NCBI RefSeq assembly: GCF_005925345.1
Contig: NZ_SSHJ01000022.1
Location: forward strand, 1-64,000
Direction: 5' to 3'
Source of the DNA: Pedobacter ureilyticus
Lineage (GTDB): Bacteria > Bacteroidota > Bacteroidia > Sphingobacteriales > Sphingobacteriaceae
Length of the DNA stretch: 64,000 nt
Shown piece after piece: positions 15,016 to 24,610 of the stretch (position 1 is its first letter; every line of letters begins with the position of its first letter). The position numbers and the translations under genes were made by a program. A model generated the notes under the pieces. That model saw only the letters and a list, made by a program, of their open reading frames with translations. It was not told the DNA's origin and did not search any database.

Positions 15016-17442
15016 ATGAAGAAAGTTATACTTAGCCTACTCTTTGCAGGTTTAGGTGGCGGTAGTATTTTAGCACAAGATGCCGTTACCTACCAGCTGC
15101 CGCCAAAAATCATGGCCGATTTGCTATTGGCAAAACCAACCCCAAGCGTTAGTATAGATAGCAAGGCAGAATGGATCTTATTTAGTGATCGTAATCCGTA
15201 CCCTTCTATAGAAGAATTGGCCATGCCTGAGTACAAAATTGCAGGTATGCGTATCAACCCTAACAACTACGCTCCTAGCAGGCAAACTTATGTAAATAGC
15301 TTTAGCTTAAAAAACATTAAAACAGGTAAAACTAGCACAGTTACGGGCTTACCTACCACTTTATTTGCTGGAAATGTACGTTGGAACCCTAGCGAAAACA
15401 AAATTGCCTTTACCCAAACTTCGCAAGATAGAATTGATTTGTATGTAATTGATGTAGTTACAGCAAAAGCAACCAGAATTAATAAGCAACCTTTAAATGC
15501 AATTTTAGGTGCTAGCATTATGTGGGTAGATGATGCTACGTTGATTTACCAAGTAGCTACCAAGCCGGCAAGTGCCGCTCCAAAACGTCCATTGGCGCCA
15601 AAAGGCCCAACGGTACAAGAAAATTTGGGTAAAGTAGCACCAAGTGCAACCATCCAAGATTTAATCAAATCTCCTTATGATGAGCAATTGTTCGAGTTTT
15701 TTGCCACTTCACAACTAGTGCAAAACAAAGCTGGTGTAGAAACTCCAATTGGTGCACCAGCAATTTACAGTACGGTAAGCTTATCTCCCGATAAAAACTA
15801 TTTAATGGTACGTACCATTAAGAAACCTTTTTCTTACTTAGTTTCAGCTTATGGCTTTCCTTCTACCGTCAAAATTATCAACAGAACTGGTAAAACGGTT
15901 AAAGTTTTGGCAGAGCTGCCATCTACCGAAGTTCGCCCATCTGGGTATGACAACGTGCAAAACGTACCTCGTGGTTTCGACTGGAGAGATGACGAGGCAG
16001 CAAGCGTAGTTTGGGCACAACCTTTAGATAGTGGCTTGATTAAGAAAAATGTGGAGTTTCACGATGCAGTCTACGAACTAAAAGCGCCATTTACAGGCAC
16101 TAGCAAAGAGCTTTTTAAAACTAAGGCTCGCTATGCTGGTACAAGTTGGGGAAATGCTACCTTGGCATTGGTAAGAGAAATGTCTAGGGCCAAACAAAGC
16201 AGCAGATTAAGCAGATTTAACCCAACTACCGGTACTTTAGAAACTTTATACGAATTAAATACAACTGATGCTTACAACAACCCTGGTTTTCCAGTAACCG
16301 AGAAAAACAAGTTTGGCCGTCAGGTAATTTTAACTACAGACAACGGTACTAAATTATTGTTAAACAACACCACGGGAGCTTCGCCAAAAGGCGATTTGCC
16401 TTTCATCGCTAAATTCGATTTGAATACTAAAAAATCTGAAATCTTATGGCGTTGTCAAGAAGGAACTTTCGAAGTAGTTACTGATGTTTTAGACCCTCAA
16501 AAATTAGTACTATTAACCCGCAGAGAAAGTAAAACTGAAGTTCCAAACTATTTTGTTAAAAATTTAATGCTTCGCATTGCGGATAGACAAATTACCAACT
16601 TTACTAATCCGTATACGGCCTTAGATGGAGTTACTAAACAAAAAATCACTTATAAACGTGCAGACGGCGTAGATTTAACCGGCGATCTTTATCTGCCAAA
16701 AGGATATAACAAAGAAAAAGATGGACCTTTGCCAACTTTAATTTGGGCCTATCCTCGTGAGTTCAATTCAGCAAGTGATGCTGCTCAAATTCGCGGTTCA
16801 GAGAATAAATTTATCACCATTAGCTCTGGCGGACCTATTTTTTACGTAACGCAGGGTTATGCAGTGCTAGATAACGCAGAAATGCCAATTGTGGCTGCAG
16901 CTGGCAAACGCCCTAATGATTCGTTTGTAGAGCAGTTGAAGTTAAACGCTGAGGCAGCCATTAACAAGTTAAGTGAAATGGGCGTAGGCGATAGAAACCG
17001 TATGGCAGTTGGTGGCCATAGCTACGGCGCTTTCATGACCGCAAATTTATTGGCACATACTAATTTATTTAAAGCCGGAATTGCCCGTAGTGGTGCATAT
17101 AACAGAACCTTAACACCGTTTGGTTTCCAAAACGAAGATCGTACTTACTGGCAAGCGCCTCAGTTGTATTACGAGATGAGCCCTTTCAGTTACGCCAATA
17201 AAATTAAAACACCTCTCCTATTAATTCACGGCGAAATGGACGATAACCAAGGTACATTCCCTATCAATAGCGAGCGTTTATTTAATGCCGTTAAAGGTCA
17301 TGGCGGCACTACACGTTTTGTGTACTTACCTTACGAAGCACATGGTTACCGAGCTAAAGAAAATATCTTGCACATGCTTTGGGAAACCAATAAATGGTTA
17401 GATACTTACGTTAAAAATGCTAAGCCTACATCGGCTAAGTAG
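15016..17442 (+). CDS. Secreted S9 family prolyl oligopeptidase-like peptidase
   Basis: An 808-residue precursor with a signal peptide ending ILAQ. The N-terminal ~500 residues form a beta-propeller; the C-terminal alpha/beta hydrolase has Ser about 669 in GGHSYGAF, Asp about 742 in HGEMDDNQG and His about 776 in EAHGYR. The GHSYGA nucleophile motif and propeller style resemble the S9D glutamyl endopeptidase/acylaminoacyl-peptidase-like group rather than the DPP-IV-like enzyme at 1.1 kb. It likely degrades peptides in the periplasm. It is a monocistronic gene with a strong terminator 37 bp after the stop. Confidence 0.92.
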   Translation: MKKVILSLLFAGLGGGSILAQDAVTYQLPPKIMADLLLAKPTPSVSIDSKAEWILFSDRNPYPSIEELAMPEYKIAGMRINPNNYAPSRQTYVNSFSLKNIKTGKTSTVTGLPTTLFAGNVRWNPSENKIAFTQTSQDRIDLYVIDVVTAKATRINKQPLNAILGASIMWVDDATLIYQVATKPASAAPKRPLAPKGPTVQENLGKVAPSATIQDLIKSPYDEQLFEFFATSQLVQNKAGVETPIGAPAIYSTVSLSPDKNYLMVRTIKKPFSYLVSAYGFPSTVKIINRTGKTVKVLAELPSTEVRPSGYDNVQNVPRGFDWRDDEAASVVWAQPLDSGLIKKNVEFHDAVYELKAPFTGTSKELFKTKARYAGTSWGNATLALVREMSRAKQSSRLSRFNPTTGTLETLYELNTTDAYNNPGFPVTEKNKFGRQVILTTDNGTKLLLNNTTGASPKGDLPFIAKFDLNTKKSEILWRCQEGTFEVVTDVLDPQKLVLLTRRESKTEVPNYFVKNLMLRIADRQITNFTNPYTALDGVTKQKITYKRADGVDLTGDLYLPKGYNKEKDGPLPTLIWAYPREFNSASDAAQIRGSENKFITISSGGPIFYVTQGYAVLDNAEMPIVAAAGKRPNDSFVEQLKLNAEAAINKLSEMGVGDRNRMAVGGHSYGAFMTANLLAHTNLFKAGIARSGAYNRTLTPFGFQNEDRTYWQAPQLYYEMSPFSYANKIKTPLLLIHGEMDDNQGTFPINSERLFNAVKGHGGTTRFVYLPYEAHGYRAKENILHMLWETNKWLDTYVKNAKPTSAK

Positions 17443-17478
17443 ATACGAATATTAAGTTGCGAGAAATTCAGTATGAAA

Positions 17479-17516
17479 ATATCCGATGGAGAATTAAATC
17501 CATCGGATATTTTTTT
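17479..17516 (+). terminator. Strong Rho-independent terminator
   Basis: Perfect 11-bp stem ATATCCGATGG (17479-17489) with CCATCGGATAT (17500-17510), 10-nt loop, then six T. It ends the S9 peptidase transcript. Confidence 0.95.
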
Positions 17517-17798
17517 GACTTGATAAACAAGGCCAGTACAAATTGAAAGATATACTCCTTCCATTTATTAACATCTTTTTGCCAATATTAGCCCAGTGCA
17601 ACCGACTTTCAAATAAATTTGTTTCGCAGCTATTGCATGGTTAGTGTCACAGTAAATTAAGCATCCGTTATGCTCAGTTTATTTCAGCATCAATTTTAAA
17701 ATATGATTATCAATCATTTAATAATGTAACTTAGGTTATCAGGTTTAAATTTCAAATAACTTACCGCATTTTCTAAAACTCACACTAAATGACCTCAA
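17517..17798. other. AT-rich intergenic stretch, nothing recognised
   Basis: After the terminator, about 280 bp lead to the ThuA-like gene. No open frame of note, tRNA or clear promoter consensus could be picked out; it probably contains the promoter of the downstream gene. Confidence 0.4.
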
Positions 17799-18638
17799 AT
17801 GATTTCTAAATTTAAAACCCAACTAGTAAGCACGTTATTGTTTTACATTGTATTTCACAATATTGCTTACGCTCAACAACCACAATTTAAGGTCATCGCT
17901 TTTTTCACGGGTAAAAATGATATGGCTCATGTAAGCTACGTAAAGGAAGCAAACCAATGGTTTCCTAAAATAGCCGAGAAATATAATTTCAGGTACGATA
18001 CGACCAGCAATTGGACAAACCTCAACGCAGCATTTCTTTCAAAATATCAAGTTGTTTTGTTTTTAGATACCAGACCAGAAGATCCTCAGCAACGCAAGGC
18101 TTTCGAAAACTACATGAAAAATGGTGGCGCATGGATGGGTTTCCATTTCTCTGCTTTTGCGCTAACCCCCTCTGCGTTTAACCAAAATTGGGACTGGTAC
18201 CACAATGAGTTTTTAGGCTCTGGCCAATACAGTGGTAACACATGGCGGCCAACATCAGCTACGCTAAGAGTAAACAAAAATCATCCCGCTACTAAAAAAC
18301 TACCCACCACATTTACATCACAACCTAACGAATGGTACAAATGGGAGAAAGATTTAAGGAAAAATGCTGATATAACCGTATTGTTGAGTATCGATCCGTC
18401 TAGTTTTCCATTGGGTACCGGGCCTAAAGCCCATGAAATTTGGCATCAGGGAGATTATCCGGTAGTTTGGACCAACAGAAAATATAAAATGATGTATGTA
18501 AACATGGGGCACAACGACATGGATTACGAGCGTAAGCATGCTAAAGAAATAACCTCATTGTCTCATACTTTCGAAAACCAAATGCAAAACCAAATGATTA
18601 TCGATGCTTTACTATGGCTCGGCAATGCAAAAAAGTAA
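17799..18638 (+). CDS. Secreted ThuA-like domain protein
   Basis: A 279-residue precursor with a signal peptide (LLFYIVFHNIAYAQQ). The mature part is a ThuA/trehalose-utilisation-like, glutamine-amidotransferase-type fold: VIAFFTGKNDMAHVSYVKEA, YQVVLFLDTRPEDPQQRKAF, NGGAWMGFHFSAFALT, and a C-terminal YPVVWTNRKYKMMYVNMGHN. ThuA domains are linked to sugar metabolism in other bacteria, but their biochemical activity is not settled. It has no sugar-metabolism neighbours here. Confidence 0.85.
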   Translation: MISKFKTQLVSTLLFYIVFHNIAYAQQPQFKVIAFFTGKNDMAHVSYVKEANQWFPKIAEKYNFRYDTTSNWTNLNAAFLSKYQVVLFLDTRPEDPQQRKAFENYMKNGGAWMGFHFSAFALTPSAFNQNWDWYHNEFLGSGQYSGNTWRPTSATLRVNKNHPATKKLPTTFTSQPNEWYKWEKDLRKNADITVLLSIDPSSFPLGTGPKAHEIWHQGDYPVVWTNRKYKMMYVNMGHNDMDYERKHAKEITSLSHTFENQMQNQMIIDALLWLGNAKK

Positions 18639-18673
18639 ATTTAGCACCTATACTTTTCTAGCTTAAAGAAAAC

Positions 18674-18681
18674 TATCTTTG
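18674..18681 (+). promoter_or_regulatory. Bacteroidota -7 promoter box (TATCTTTG)
   Basis: TATCTTTG fits TAnnTTTG and lies 7 bp before the ATG of the DinB-like gene, implying a very short or absent 5' leader. Confidence 0.5.
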
Positions 18682-18688
18682 TGGTATC

Positions 18689-19150
18689 ATGAACAAGATA
18701 TTTGAAGTAATTAGAGCGAGCCGCAAGGCCTTGTTAAGTTTGGTAGAAGGCTTAAGCACAGAGCAAATGAACAAAATCCCGGCGGGTTTTAGCAACAATT
18801 TAGCTTGGCAAATTGGGCATTTGGTTGTTAGTCAGCAGGTATTATGCTATAAACTATCAAACAACGAGTTTGTAATAGATGCCGGCCTAATCGATAAATA
18901 CAAAAATGGCTCTAAGCCCGAAAGTTTTATTTCGGCCCAGGAAATTGCCCAGTTGAAAACATATTTACTCGACACCATAGACCAACTAGAATTAGATTTA
19001 GCTACCAATAAGTTTGAAAATTACATACCTTATACCATCAGTACTTACAAGGGTTATAGGTTAGAAAAAATTGAAGATGCTATAAAGTTTATCGTATCAC
19101 ATGATGGTTTGCACTATGGCTGCAGCTTAATGATGAAAAAATTCGTTTAA
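18689..19150 (+). CDS. DinB-like four-helix metal-binding protein
   Basis: A 153-residue protein of the DinB/YfiT-like superfamily (unrelated to DNA polymerase IV). Helix motifs are ASRKALLSLVEGLSTEQMNK and NNLAWQIGHLVVSQQVL, and the C-terminal SHDGLHYG. The His in QIGHL and the His pair in HDGLH are placed to bind a divalent metal. Family members include thiol-dependent S-transferases, but the reaction here is unknown. It is followed 7 bp later by truA and is probably co-transcribed with it. Confidence 0.85.
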   Translation: MNKIFEVIRASRKALLSLVEGLSTEQMNKIPAGFSNNLAWQIGHLVVSQQVLCYKLSNNEFVIDAGLIDKYKNGSKPESFISAQEIAQLKTYLLDTIDQLELDLATNKFENYIPYTISTYKGYRLEKIEDAIKFIVSHDGLHYGCSLMMKKFV

Positions 19151-19157
19151 ATTTTTG

Positions 19158-19955
19158 ATGCGATATTTTTTTCATATTGGATATAATGGCCATACCTACA
19201 ATGGTTGGCAAAGGCACCCCAAAGCTCATAGCGTACAAGAAGCCATTGAAGCTAAGCTGAGTAATATTTTTAAAACACCAATTGCTATTAATGGCTGTGG
19301 CCGTACAGATACTAGTGTGCATGCCAGTCAGTATTTTTTTCACGTTGATATTGAACAAGATATAGACTTTGATCTCTTCTTTATCCTTAACAGGATTTTG
19401 CCCCATAACATTGCAGTTTTCGATATCATCCCGATGGAGGGGAAGCAACACGCTAGATTTGACGCTGTGCAACGCAAGTACGATTACTATTTCCATACCT
19501 ATAAAAATCCATTTCTAGGCCAGCTGAGTTCTTACTACAATGTAAAAAATCTTAACCTACAAGAAATGAAAAAAGCAGTGGCGTTGCTGCCTAAATACAA
19601 AGATTATAGGGCATTTTGTACCGCACCAGATAAAAATGAGCATACCATTTGCAATGTAATGGATGCTAAACTGTATTGCTCTGCAAATGAGCAACATTTT
19701 AGATTTCATATTTCATCTAATAGATTTTTAAGCAAAATGATTAGAATTTTAACTGGAAATCTATTAAAAATTGGAAAGAATGAGCTAAGCGTTGACCAAT
19801 TTGAGCATCATCTTTCTTCGAAAGAAATTCCAGAGAAGTTTGACATTGCACACCCTACCGGTTTGTACCTATCTAAAGTAACTTATCCCTACCTTAATCT
19901 AGAGCCAAGAACAGAGTTTAATAATTTCGCTAAAAGTGATTGGATAGAAATATAA
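19158..19955 (+). CDS. truA: tRNA pseudouridine synthase A
   Basis: A 265-residue enzyme that makes pseudouridine at tRNA positions 38-40. The N-terminal FHIGYNGHTYNGWQRHP and the catalytic motif GRTDTSVHA (Asp about 51) are diagnostic, as is the later FRFHISSNRFLSKMIRIL. The ATG at 19158 is preferred over the TTG one codon upstream. It lies directly downstream of the DinB-like gene. Confidence 0.95.
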   Translation: MRYFFHIGYNGHTYNGWQRHPKAHSVQEAIEAKLSNIFKTPIAINGCGRTDTSVHASQYFFHVDIEQDIDFDLFFILNRILPHNIAVFDIIPMEGKQHARFDAVQRKYDYYFHTYKNPFLGQLSSYYNVKNLNLQEMKKAVALLPKYKDYRAFCTAPDKNEHTICNVMDAKLYCSANEQHFRFHISSNRFLSKMIRILTGNLLKIGKNELSVDQFEHHLSSKEIPEKFDIAHPTGLYLSKVTYPYLNLEPRTEFNNFAKSDWIEI

Positions 19956-20016
19956 TTGATTGTTTAGAACATTCCGTCCTTTCCATTTGTTATTCATCAA
20001 ATATTGACCTATTAAG

Positions 20017-20208
20017 ATGAATATCACGGGAACTACGAAAGGTGGGAAAGATCCACAAAAAACAGATAAGAATATCAAACCTTTAAACTCAGTTAAAGAA
20101 GATATTGAAGATGGAAACATTAAGCCAATTAAAACACCTAATCCAGCTAAACAACGCGAACAAGCTGAACAGCCGGTCCATTCGGTTAAAAAAGCACCAA
20201 AGCAATAA
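20017..20208 (+). CDS. Small hydrophilic protein of unknown function
   Basis: A 63-residue frame rich in Lys, Pro, Gln and Asn (GGKDPQKTDKNIKPLNSVKE, NPAKQREQAEQPVHSVKKAP), predicted disordered. It starts at ATG 20017, 61 bp after truA. Similar short KP-rich proteins are common in Sphingobacteriaceae, but no domain is recognised and it could be non-coding. A weak hairpin (CCTCA with TGAGG) follows near 20217-20241. Confidence 0.45.
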   Translation: MNITGTTKGGKDPQKTDKNIKPLNSVKEDIEDGNIKPIKTPNPAKQREQAEQPVHSVKKAPKQ

Positions 20209-20248
20209 AAATAAAAACCTCAACAGCTTAACTGATGAGGCTCTTTCG

Positions 20249-20320
20249 TGCTCCCGACGAGATTCGAACTCATATCGATGGTACCGGAAACCATAATTCT
20301 ATCCATTGAACTACGGGAGC
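20249..20320 (-). tRNA. tRNA-Arg (CCG anticodon)
   Basis: The minus strand folds as a 72-nt cloverleaf: acceptor GCTCCCG with CGGGAGC, anticodon stem ATGGT/ACCAT with loop TTCCGGT (anticodon CCG, reads CGG), and a T arm containing GTTCGAATC. The discriminator base is A and CCA is not encoded. Confidence 0.95.
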
Positions 20321-20426
20321 AAAGTGTGCAAATATAGGTAACTCAACTTTTGTTTCCTAAACTGAAATTGCGGATAAATCAATTTTTTGTGCAATTTCAG
20401 TTTTATTAAATTTTTTATCATTCAAA

Positions 20427-21521
20427 TTAGAACAACAATCGCTGTTCTTCTATCCTATTACCTGTTTTAGGCTCGTTAAAGTTAGAAAAGCTAACACCAA
20501 GTAGTCGAACGGTTTTACCTTCAAATTCAGTATTTTCTACCAATGTCCTCGCTGCTAAAATGGCTTCATCTTCGTTTGTAATGGAGTGCTCAAAAGAATG
20601 ACTTCGGGTAATTTGCTTGAAATCTGCAAATTTTACTTTCACGGTAATGGTTCTTCCGTATAGTTGATATTGACTTACTCGCTTAAATGCCGCTTGCGTA
20701 ATCTGCATTAAACGCTCATAAAGCTCACTTCCCTTATCTAAATCGTAACCAAAAGTATCTTCCGAACTAATGGATTTAATCTCCCGATCAGGTTTTACGG
20801 CCCTTTTATCAATCCCTCTAACAATGTTGTAAAAAAACTTGCCCGATTTTCCGAAAAGCAAAGTCAAACGTTCTTCGGTAAGTTTCTTTAAATCGCTTCC
20901 TTTCCTAATACCCTGCATTTTCATGCGCTCTGCAGTAACTTTACCAACGCCATGAAATTTTTCTACAGGCAATTTCTCCATGAATTTTTCAATTTTTGAA
21001 GGTCCAATGAAGGTCAAACCATCGGGTTTATTCATATCTGAAGCAATTTTAGCAACGAACTTATTGATAGAAATTCCCGCAGATGCGGTTAAATTGAGTT
21101 CATCTTTAATGGCTTTTTTAATTTCTTCGGCAATGGTAATGGCAGAACCGATGTTCAATTTATCTTCCGTAACATCTAAATAAGCCTCGTCTAAAGAAAG
21201 TGGTTCGATTAAATCAGTATAGCGACTAAATATTTCTCTAATTTGTTTAGAAACCTCTTTATAAGCCGCAAATCTTGGATATACAAAAATGGCATAAGGA
21301 CAAAGTTGCTGTGCTTTTTTAGAAGACATGGCAGATCTAATACCGAAAGCTCTAGCCTCGTAGCTACAAGTAGCCACCACGCCACCTCTTCCCTCTGGCG
21401 AGCCCCCAACTACCAGCGGCTTGCCTCTCAGTTCTGGAAAATCTCTTTGCTCTACAGAAGCATAAAAAGCATCCATATCGATATGAATGATTTTTCTAAC
21501 TTTTGTTACGGGCCTTTCCAT
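20427..21521 (-). CDS. dinB: DNA polymerase IV (Y family)
   Basis: A ~364-residue translesion polymerase. Catalytic acidic motifs are IIHIDMDAFYASVEQ at the N-terminus and PLSLDEAYLDVT further on. SAGISINKFVAKIASDMNKP is the palm/thumb signature and KFHGVGKVTAERM the helix-hairpin-helix. The C-terminal EEQRLLF is a beta-clamp-binding peptide. ATG 21521 is preferred over GTG 21524 because it forms a TGATG overlap with the upstream hydrolase stop, implying translational coupling. It is the last gene of a minus-strand run starting at 24516. Confidence 0.95.
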   Translation of the reverse strand: MERPVTKVRKIIHIDMDAFYASVEQRDFPELRGKPLVVGGSPEGRGGVVATCSYEARAFGIRSAMSSKKAQQLCPYAIFVYPRFAAYKEVSKQIREIFSRYTDLIEPLSLDEAYLDVTEDKLNIGSAITIAEEIKKAIKDELNLTASAGISINKFVAKIASDMNKPDGLTFIGPSKIEKFMEKLPVEKFHGVGKVTAERMKMQGIRKGSDLKKLTEERLTLLFGKSGKFFYNIVRGIDKRAVKPDREIKSISSEDTFGYDLDKGSELYERLMQITQAAFKRVSQYQLYGRTITVKVKFADFKQITRSHSFEHSITNEDEAILAARTLVENTEFEGKTVRLLGVSFSNFNEPKTGNRIEEQRLLF

Positions 21522-22459
21522 CACTCTAAAATATAACTTTCGTAAGCTCGTTTATCCCAAAACTTGTAATTTTTATTTAAAAATTTAGTTCCATTCAACA
21601 AAAAATGGATAAAACCATTTCTTTCTACCAGCACGGTATGAAATATTTTAGCTTCCGGATTTTTAATTAGTGTAAACAAAGAAGTATTGCGCTTGTCCTT
21701 CCAAAATAAGAAATCTTGTGTTTCCTCAAATTTGAAGTTTCCTAAATCCCTCGCCATTAGCTTACTTCTGTACCAAGTTCCTCCGGTTGCAGAAACGAGT
21801 GGCTTTCCGTTATAAACTACCACACTGTCATTATAAGCAATTACCTGTATAGCGTTTTCTTTTTCTAGTAACCAGGTTGTAAGCTTTTGTTGGTGTTTCT
21901 CGGTTTCATAACCATACGTGGCATCTAAAAAGCCAAGTCTAGTAAGGTATTTAGGTAATTTCGCCTGCGCATTGATGTAGCCAAAAATAAAGCTACCGCC
22001 ACCGCTGTGGCCACTTAACATAAGCTGAGGGCTTAAATTGGCGTATTTTTTATACACATCATTAACCATTTGAAGAATAATGCTATCACTATTGTTGGTT
22101 TGTCTGCGCCATTGCGGCCAACTTTTTAAATTGTTTTCTAAGTAAACAACGATATAGTTGGTGTTTATATCTACATCTCTAACAAACTTAGTTTGTGCGC
22201 CAATATGTTGTATATCAAAATGCCAATCATCGGCTTTGCCCAGTTTTTTACCAAACGTTTGAGCAGTTGTATTGCCGTTTGGCAAGGCATATAGGATAAT
22301 TTTTGTAGGTTTCGAGCTAATGGATTTAGGTTCGTCGAAAGTAAGCGTAACGCCGTGATCTAACTTAGCAACTGGCATATTTTGCATTGCCTGGTCAAAA
22401 GGCAACTGAGCACCTGCGCTTATCGAGGCAAAAAACAGTATGATGAGGCAATACTTCAT
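21521..22459 (-). CDS. Secreted alpha/beta-hydrolase-like protein
   Basis: A 312-residue protein with a signal peptide (CLIILFFASISAGAQ). It carries a nucleophile elbow LMLSGHSGGGSFIFGY and an N-terminal strand pattern KIILYALPNGNTTAQ typical of alpha/beta hydrolases. The C-terminal FHTVLVERNGFIHFLLNG could hold the catalytic His. Substrate is unknown; an esterase or peptidase role is only a guess. It sits between the beta-barrel lipoprotein and dinB. Confidence 0.72.
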   Translation of the reverse strand: MKYCLIILFFASISAGAQLPFDQAMQNMPVAKLDHGVTLTFDEPKSISSKPTKIILYALPNGNTTAQTFGKKLGKADDWHFDIQHIGAQTKFVRDVDINTNYIVVYLENNLKSWPQWRRQTNNSDSIILQMVNDVYKKYANLSPQLMLSGHSGGGSFIFGYINAQAKLPKYLTRLGFLDATYGYETEKHQQKLTTWLLEKENAIQVIAYNDSVVVYNGKPLVSATGGTWYRSKLMARDLGNFKFEETQDFLFWKDKRNTSLFTLIKNPEAKIFHTVLVERNGFIHFLLNGTKFLNKNYKFWDKRAYESYILE

Positions 22460-22472
22460 ACCTCAAATTTAC

Positions 22473-23222
22473 TTATTTGCTTTTAGGTTTGCCACCTACA
22501 TTGATAACTGCTCCAATGGTAAAAACAGAATGGCCGGCATTTAAAAACTTACGATTACGCAAACCAATGTTGCTCCCGCTAGTGTATTGCAATTGAAATT
22601 GATCACTCAATACCATTCTGGTAAAGAAAACCGGCTCAATGAATATATTATCTTCATTAATTTGAGGTACGCCGTTTAGCTTGAAATCTTTCGTAGAAGC
22701 AAAACTTAAACGCCAAGCGGTTCCGTAGTTAAGTCCAAAATCTACCCCTAACAACCTTACTTTACTCGTTTTTTTTGAACTATAGTTGGCTTGCACAAAC
22801 ATTTTGGTATAATCAGCATCGTAGATATCTGTACTGATCAAAACGTCATCATCGAAGTTTCTAACCACACGTTTACTGCTTGCCGTGCCCATGCCTGCAT
22901 AAAACTCTAGTATTCTATTATCTTCAGGTCCGAAAGTTTTGAAATAGCCTCCACCAAACTCGAAATAGTTGTGTTTAACATCCCTTTTACTGCGCTCACT
23001 GTTCATAGCACCAAAGTTGACCATTGCCGCTAGATTATCGCTAAACGCATAGGCTGTATTAATGTTTACATTTCCTCTTAACGAAACGTGGGCACCAGCC
23101 GCAACTTCGCCTTTAGTGGTTAGCATTGGCGTATTGGGAACACCTGGCATGTAAATAGACGAACAACTGCTCATCAATAAGACAGCGGAAACGAGCGTAA
23201 GTAGCTTATATTTTAACGGCAT
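22473..23222 (-). CDS. Outer-membrane beta-barrel lipoprotein
   Basis: A 249-residue precursor with a lipobox (LLMSSC, Cys about 20). The mature part consists of alternating strands (EVAAGAHVSLRGNVNINTAY, YFEFGGGYFKTFGPEDNRIL, EFYAGMGTASS) and a C-terminal VFTIGAVINVGG, consistent with a small barrel. No enzymatic motif is visible, and the family is not recognised. Confidence 0.72.
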   Translation of the reverse strand: MPLKYKLLTLVSAVLLMSSCSSIYMPGVPNTPMLTTKGEVAAGAHVSLRGNVNINTAYAFSDNLAAMVNFGAMNSERSKRDVKHNYFEFGGGYFKTFGPEDNRILEFYAGMGTASSKRVVRNFDDDVLISTDIYDADYTKMFVQANYSSKKTSKVRLLGVDFGLNYGTAWRLSFASTKDFKLNGVPQINEDNIFIEPVFFTRMVLSDQFQLQYTSGSNIGLRNRKFLNAGHSVFTIGAVINVGGKPKSK

Positions 23223-23261
23223 AATTCTACTAATAACACAAATAATTCTTAAAAATTGTTT

Positions 23262-23945
23262 TTAGATGCTAAAATTCATTAAAATCATCATTCTCTTAAA
23301 CTCTTCTTGCACATCTGCGGTAATGGTAATTTGCCGCTTAGTTACAGGATGCTCAAAGGTTAAGCTCGAAGCATGTAGCATCATCGTGTTCATTTGAAGA
23401 TGCTCTTTAAAATAGCGATTTTGTTTATTACAACCGTGCGGCCTATCGCCAATAATTGGATGAAAAATATGTGCAAAGTGCTTGCGTAACTGGTGCATTC
23501 TCCCTGTTTTTGGGTTTGCTTTAACTAAACTGTACCTAGATGTAGGATGTTTCCCTATCTCCAAAGGAATTTCTGACTGCTGTAGCGTAATAAAACTGGT
23601 TTGTGCTTCTTGCAGCGTACCATTTTCCTTCGCTAAAGGATAATCGATTTCCATCTCTAAAGGCGCATAACCTCTTACAATGGCTAAATAGTTCTTATCT
23701 ACCAAGCTTTCCTGAAACTGTTTTTGCATAGCAATTTCTGTTTCCTTATCAAACGCAAAAAGTAAAACTCCCCCCGTTTTTCTATCTAATCTGTGGGTTG
23801 GGTTAACGTGACGACCAACCTGATCCCTTAACATTTGTAAGGCAAACTCCTTGGCATCATCAGCAATTTTAGAGCGGTGCACCAACAAGCCGTGGGGTTT
23901 ATTGATGGCGATAAGATATTCGTCTTGATATACTATTTCTAACAC
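23262..23945 (-). CDS. RluA-family pseudouridine synthase (TruC-like)
   Basis: A 227-residue protein beginning at GTG (23945). Catalytic motif HRLDRKTGGVLLF (Asp about 54) and the preceding AINKPHGLLVHRS are typical of RluA-type synthases. The short length without S4 domain, IYQDEYLIAINKP-like start and the GRMHQLRKHFAHIFHPIIGD segment resemble TruC, which modifies tRNA position 65. The exact target (tRNA or rRNA) is inferred. Confidence 0.85.
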   Translation of the reverse strand: MLEIVYQDEYLIAINKPHGLLVHRSKIADDAKEFALQMLRDQVGRHVNPTHRLDRKTGGVLLFAFDKETEIAMQKQFQESLVDKNYLAIVRGYAPLEMEIDYPLAKENGTLQEAQTSFITLQQSEIPLEIGKHPTSRYSLVKANPKTGRMHQLRKHFAHIFHPIIGDRPHGCNKQNRYFKEHLQMNTMMLHASSLTFEHPVTKRQITITADVQEEFKRMMILMNFSI

Positions 23946-23961
23946 AAGGCGAAGATAGAGA

Positions 23962-24516
23962 TTAATTCAAATCAAAAGGAACTACTTTTTTCAGTTCATG
24001 GAAGGTAGCTAAGTCTGCATCAGGATGACCGCCTTTGCTCAATTTTCCGTTTAAATCTGTAGTAAAATTGTGCTGCTCGGCCTTAATAATATCATTACCA
24101 GATTTTACTTCTGTAAAGTTTGTCCTATAGTTAAACCTCTGCTGCGATACATTAACCATCTTATTCATAAATTTATAGACATAATAAGACTTTCCAGTTT
24201 CTCCGTAAAAGGTAATTTCTATTTTGTCGATCTTATTTTCTTTATAAAATGCCTTTCCCTCATTACCTTCAGCACTAAAATCACCTTCTAAAATAAAAGT
24301 ATACCCCGTAGTATCGATACTATATTGATTGCGTATGAGCGCTTTAACAGAGTCCAAACCTGTCATCGCATCTTTAATCGAATTTTCTTGACGAAGTTGT
24401 AGTTTCGCTATACTATCTTCAAGTTTTAGATTAACTTCTTTTTTTGATTTCTCGACGTTACTGCAGCCAGCGTATAGAAAACTTAGTATAAGCATTGAAT
24501 GAAGTATCTTTACCAT
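23962..24516 (-). CDS. Lipoprotein of unknown function
   Basis: A 184-residue protein with a lipobox (LSFLYAGC, Cys about 18), a charged coiled-coil stretch (VNLKLEDSIAKLQLRQENSI) and a beta-rich C-terminal part (GYTFILEGDFSAEGNEGKAF, KIEITFYGETGKSYYVYKFM). No family is recognised. It is the first gene of the minus-strand run ending in dinB. Confidence 0.7.
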   Translation of the reverse strand: MVKILHSMLILSFLYAGCSNVEKSKKEVNLKLEDSIAKLQLRQENSIKDAMTGLDSVKALIRNQYSIDTTGYTFILEGDFSAEGNEGKAFYKENKIDKIEITFYGETGKSYYVYKFMNKMVNVSQQRFNYRTNFTEVKSGNDIIKAEQHNFTTDLNGKLSKGGHPDADLATFHELKKVVPFDLN

Positions 24517-24610
24517 TTATCTAAAATAGCTAATACATTTCTAACAATCTTTAAATCTCATCTTTTTTTCTAACTATCTAAATATTATTTTCGTAAACAA
24601 AACCTATGAT

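Noticed and set aside
18689..19150. DinB-like gene as DNA polymerase IV
   Set aside because: The 153-residue four-helix protein is of the DinB/YfiT metal-binding family; the true polymerase IV is at 20427-21521.
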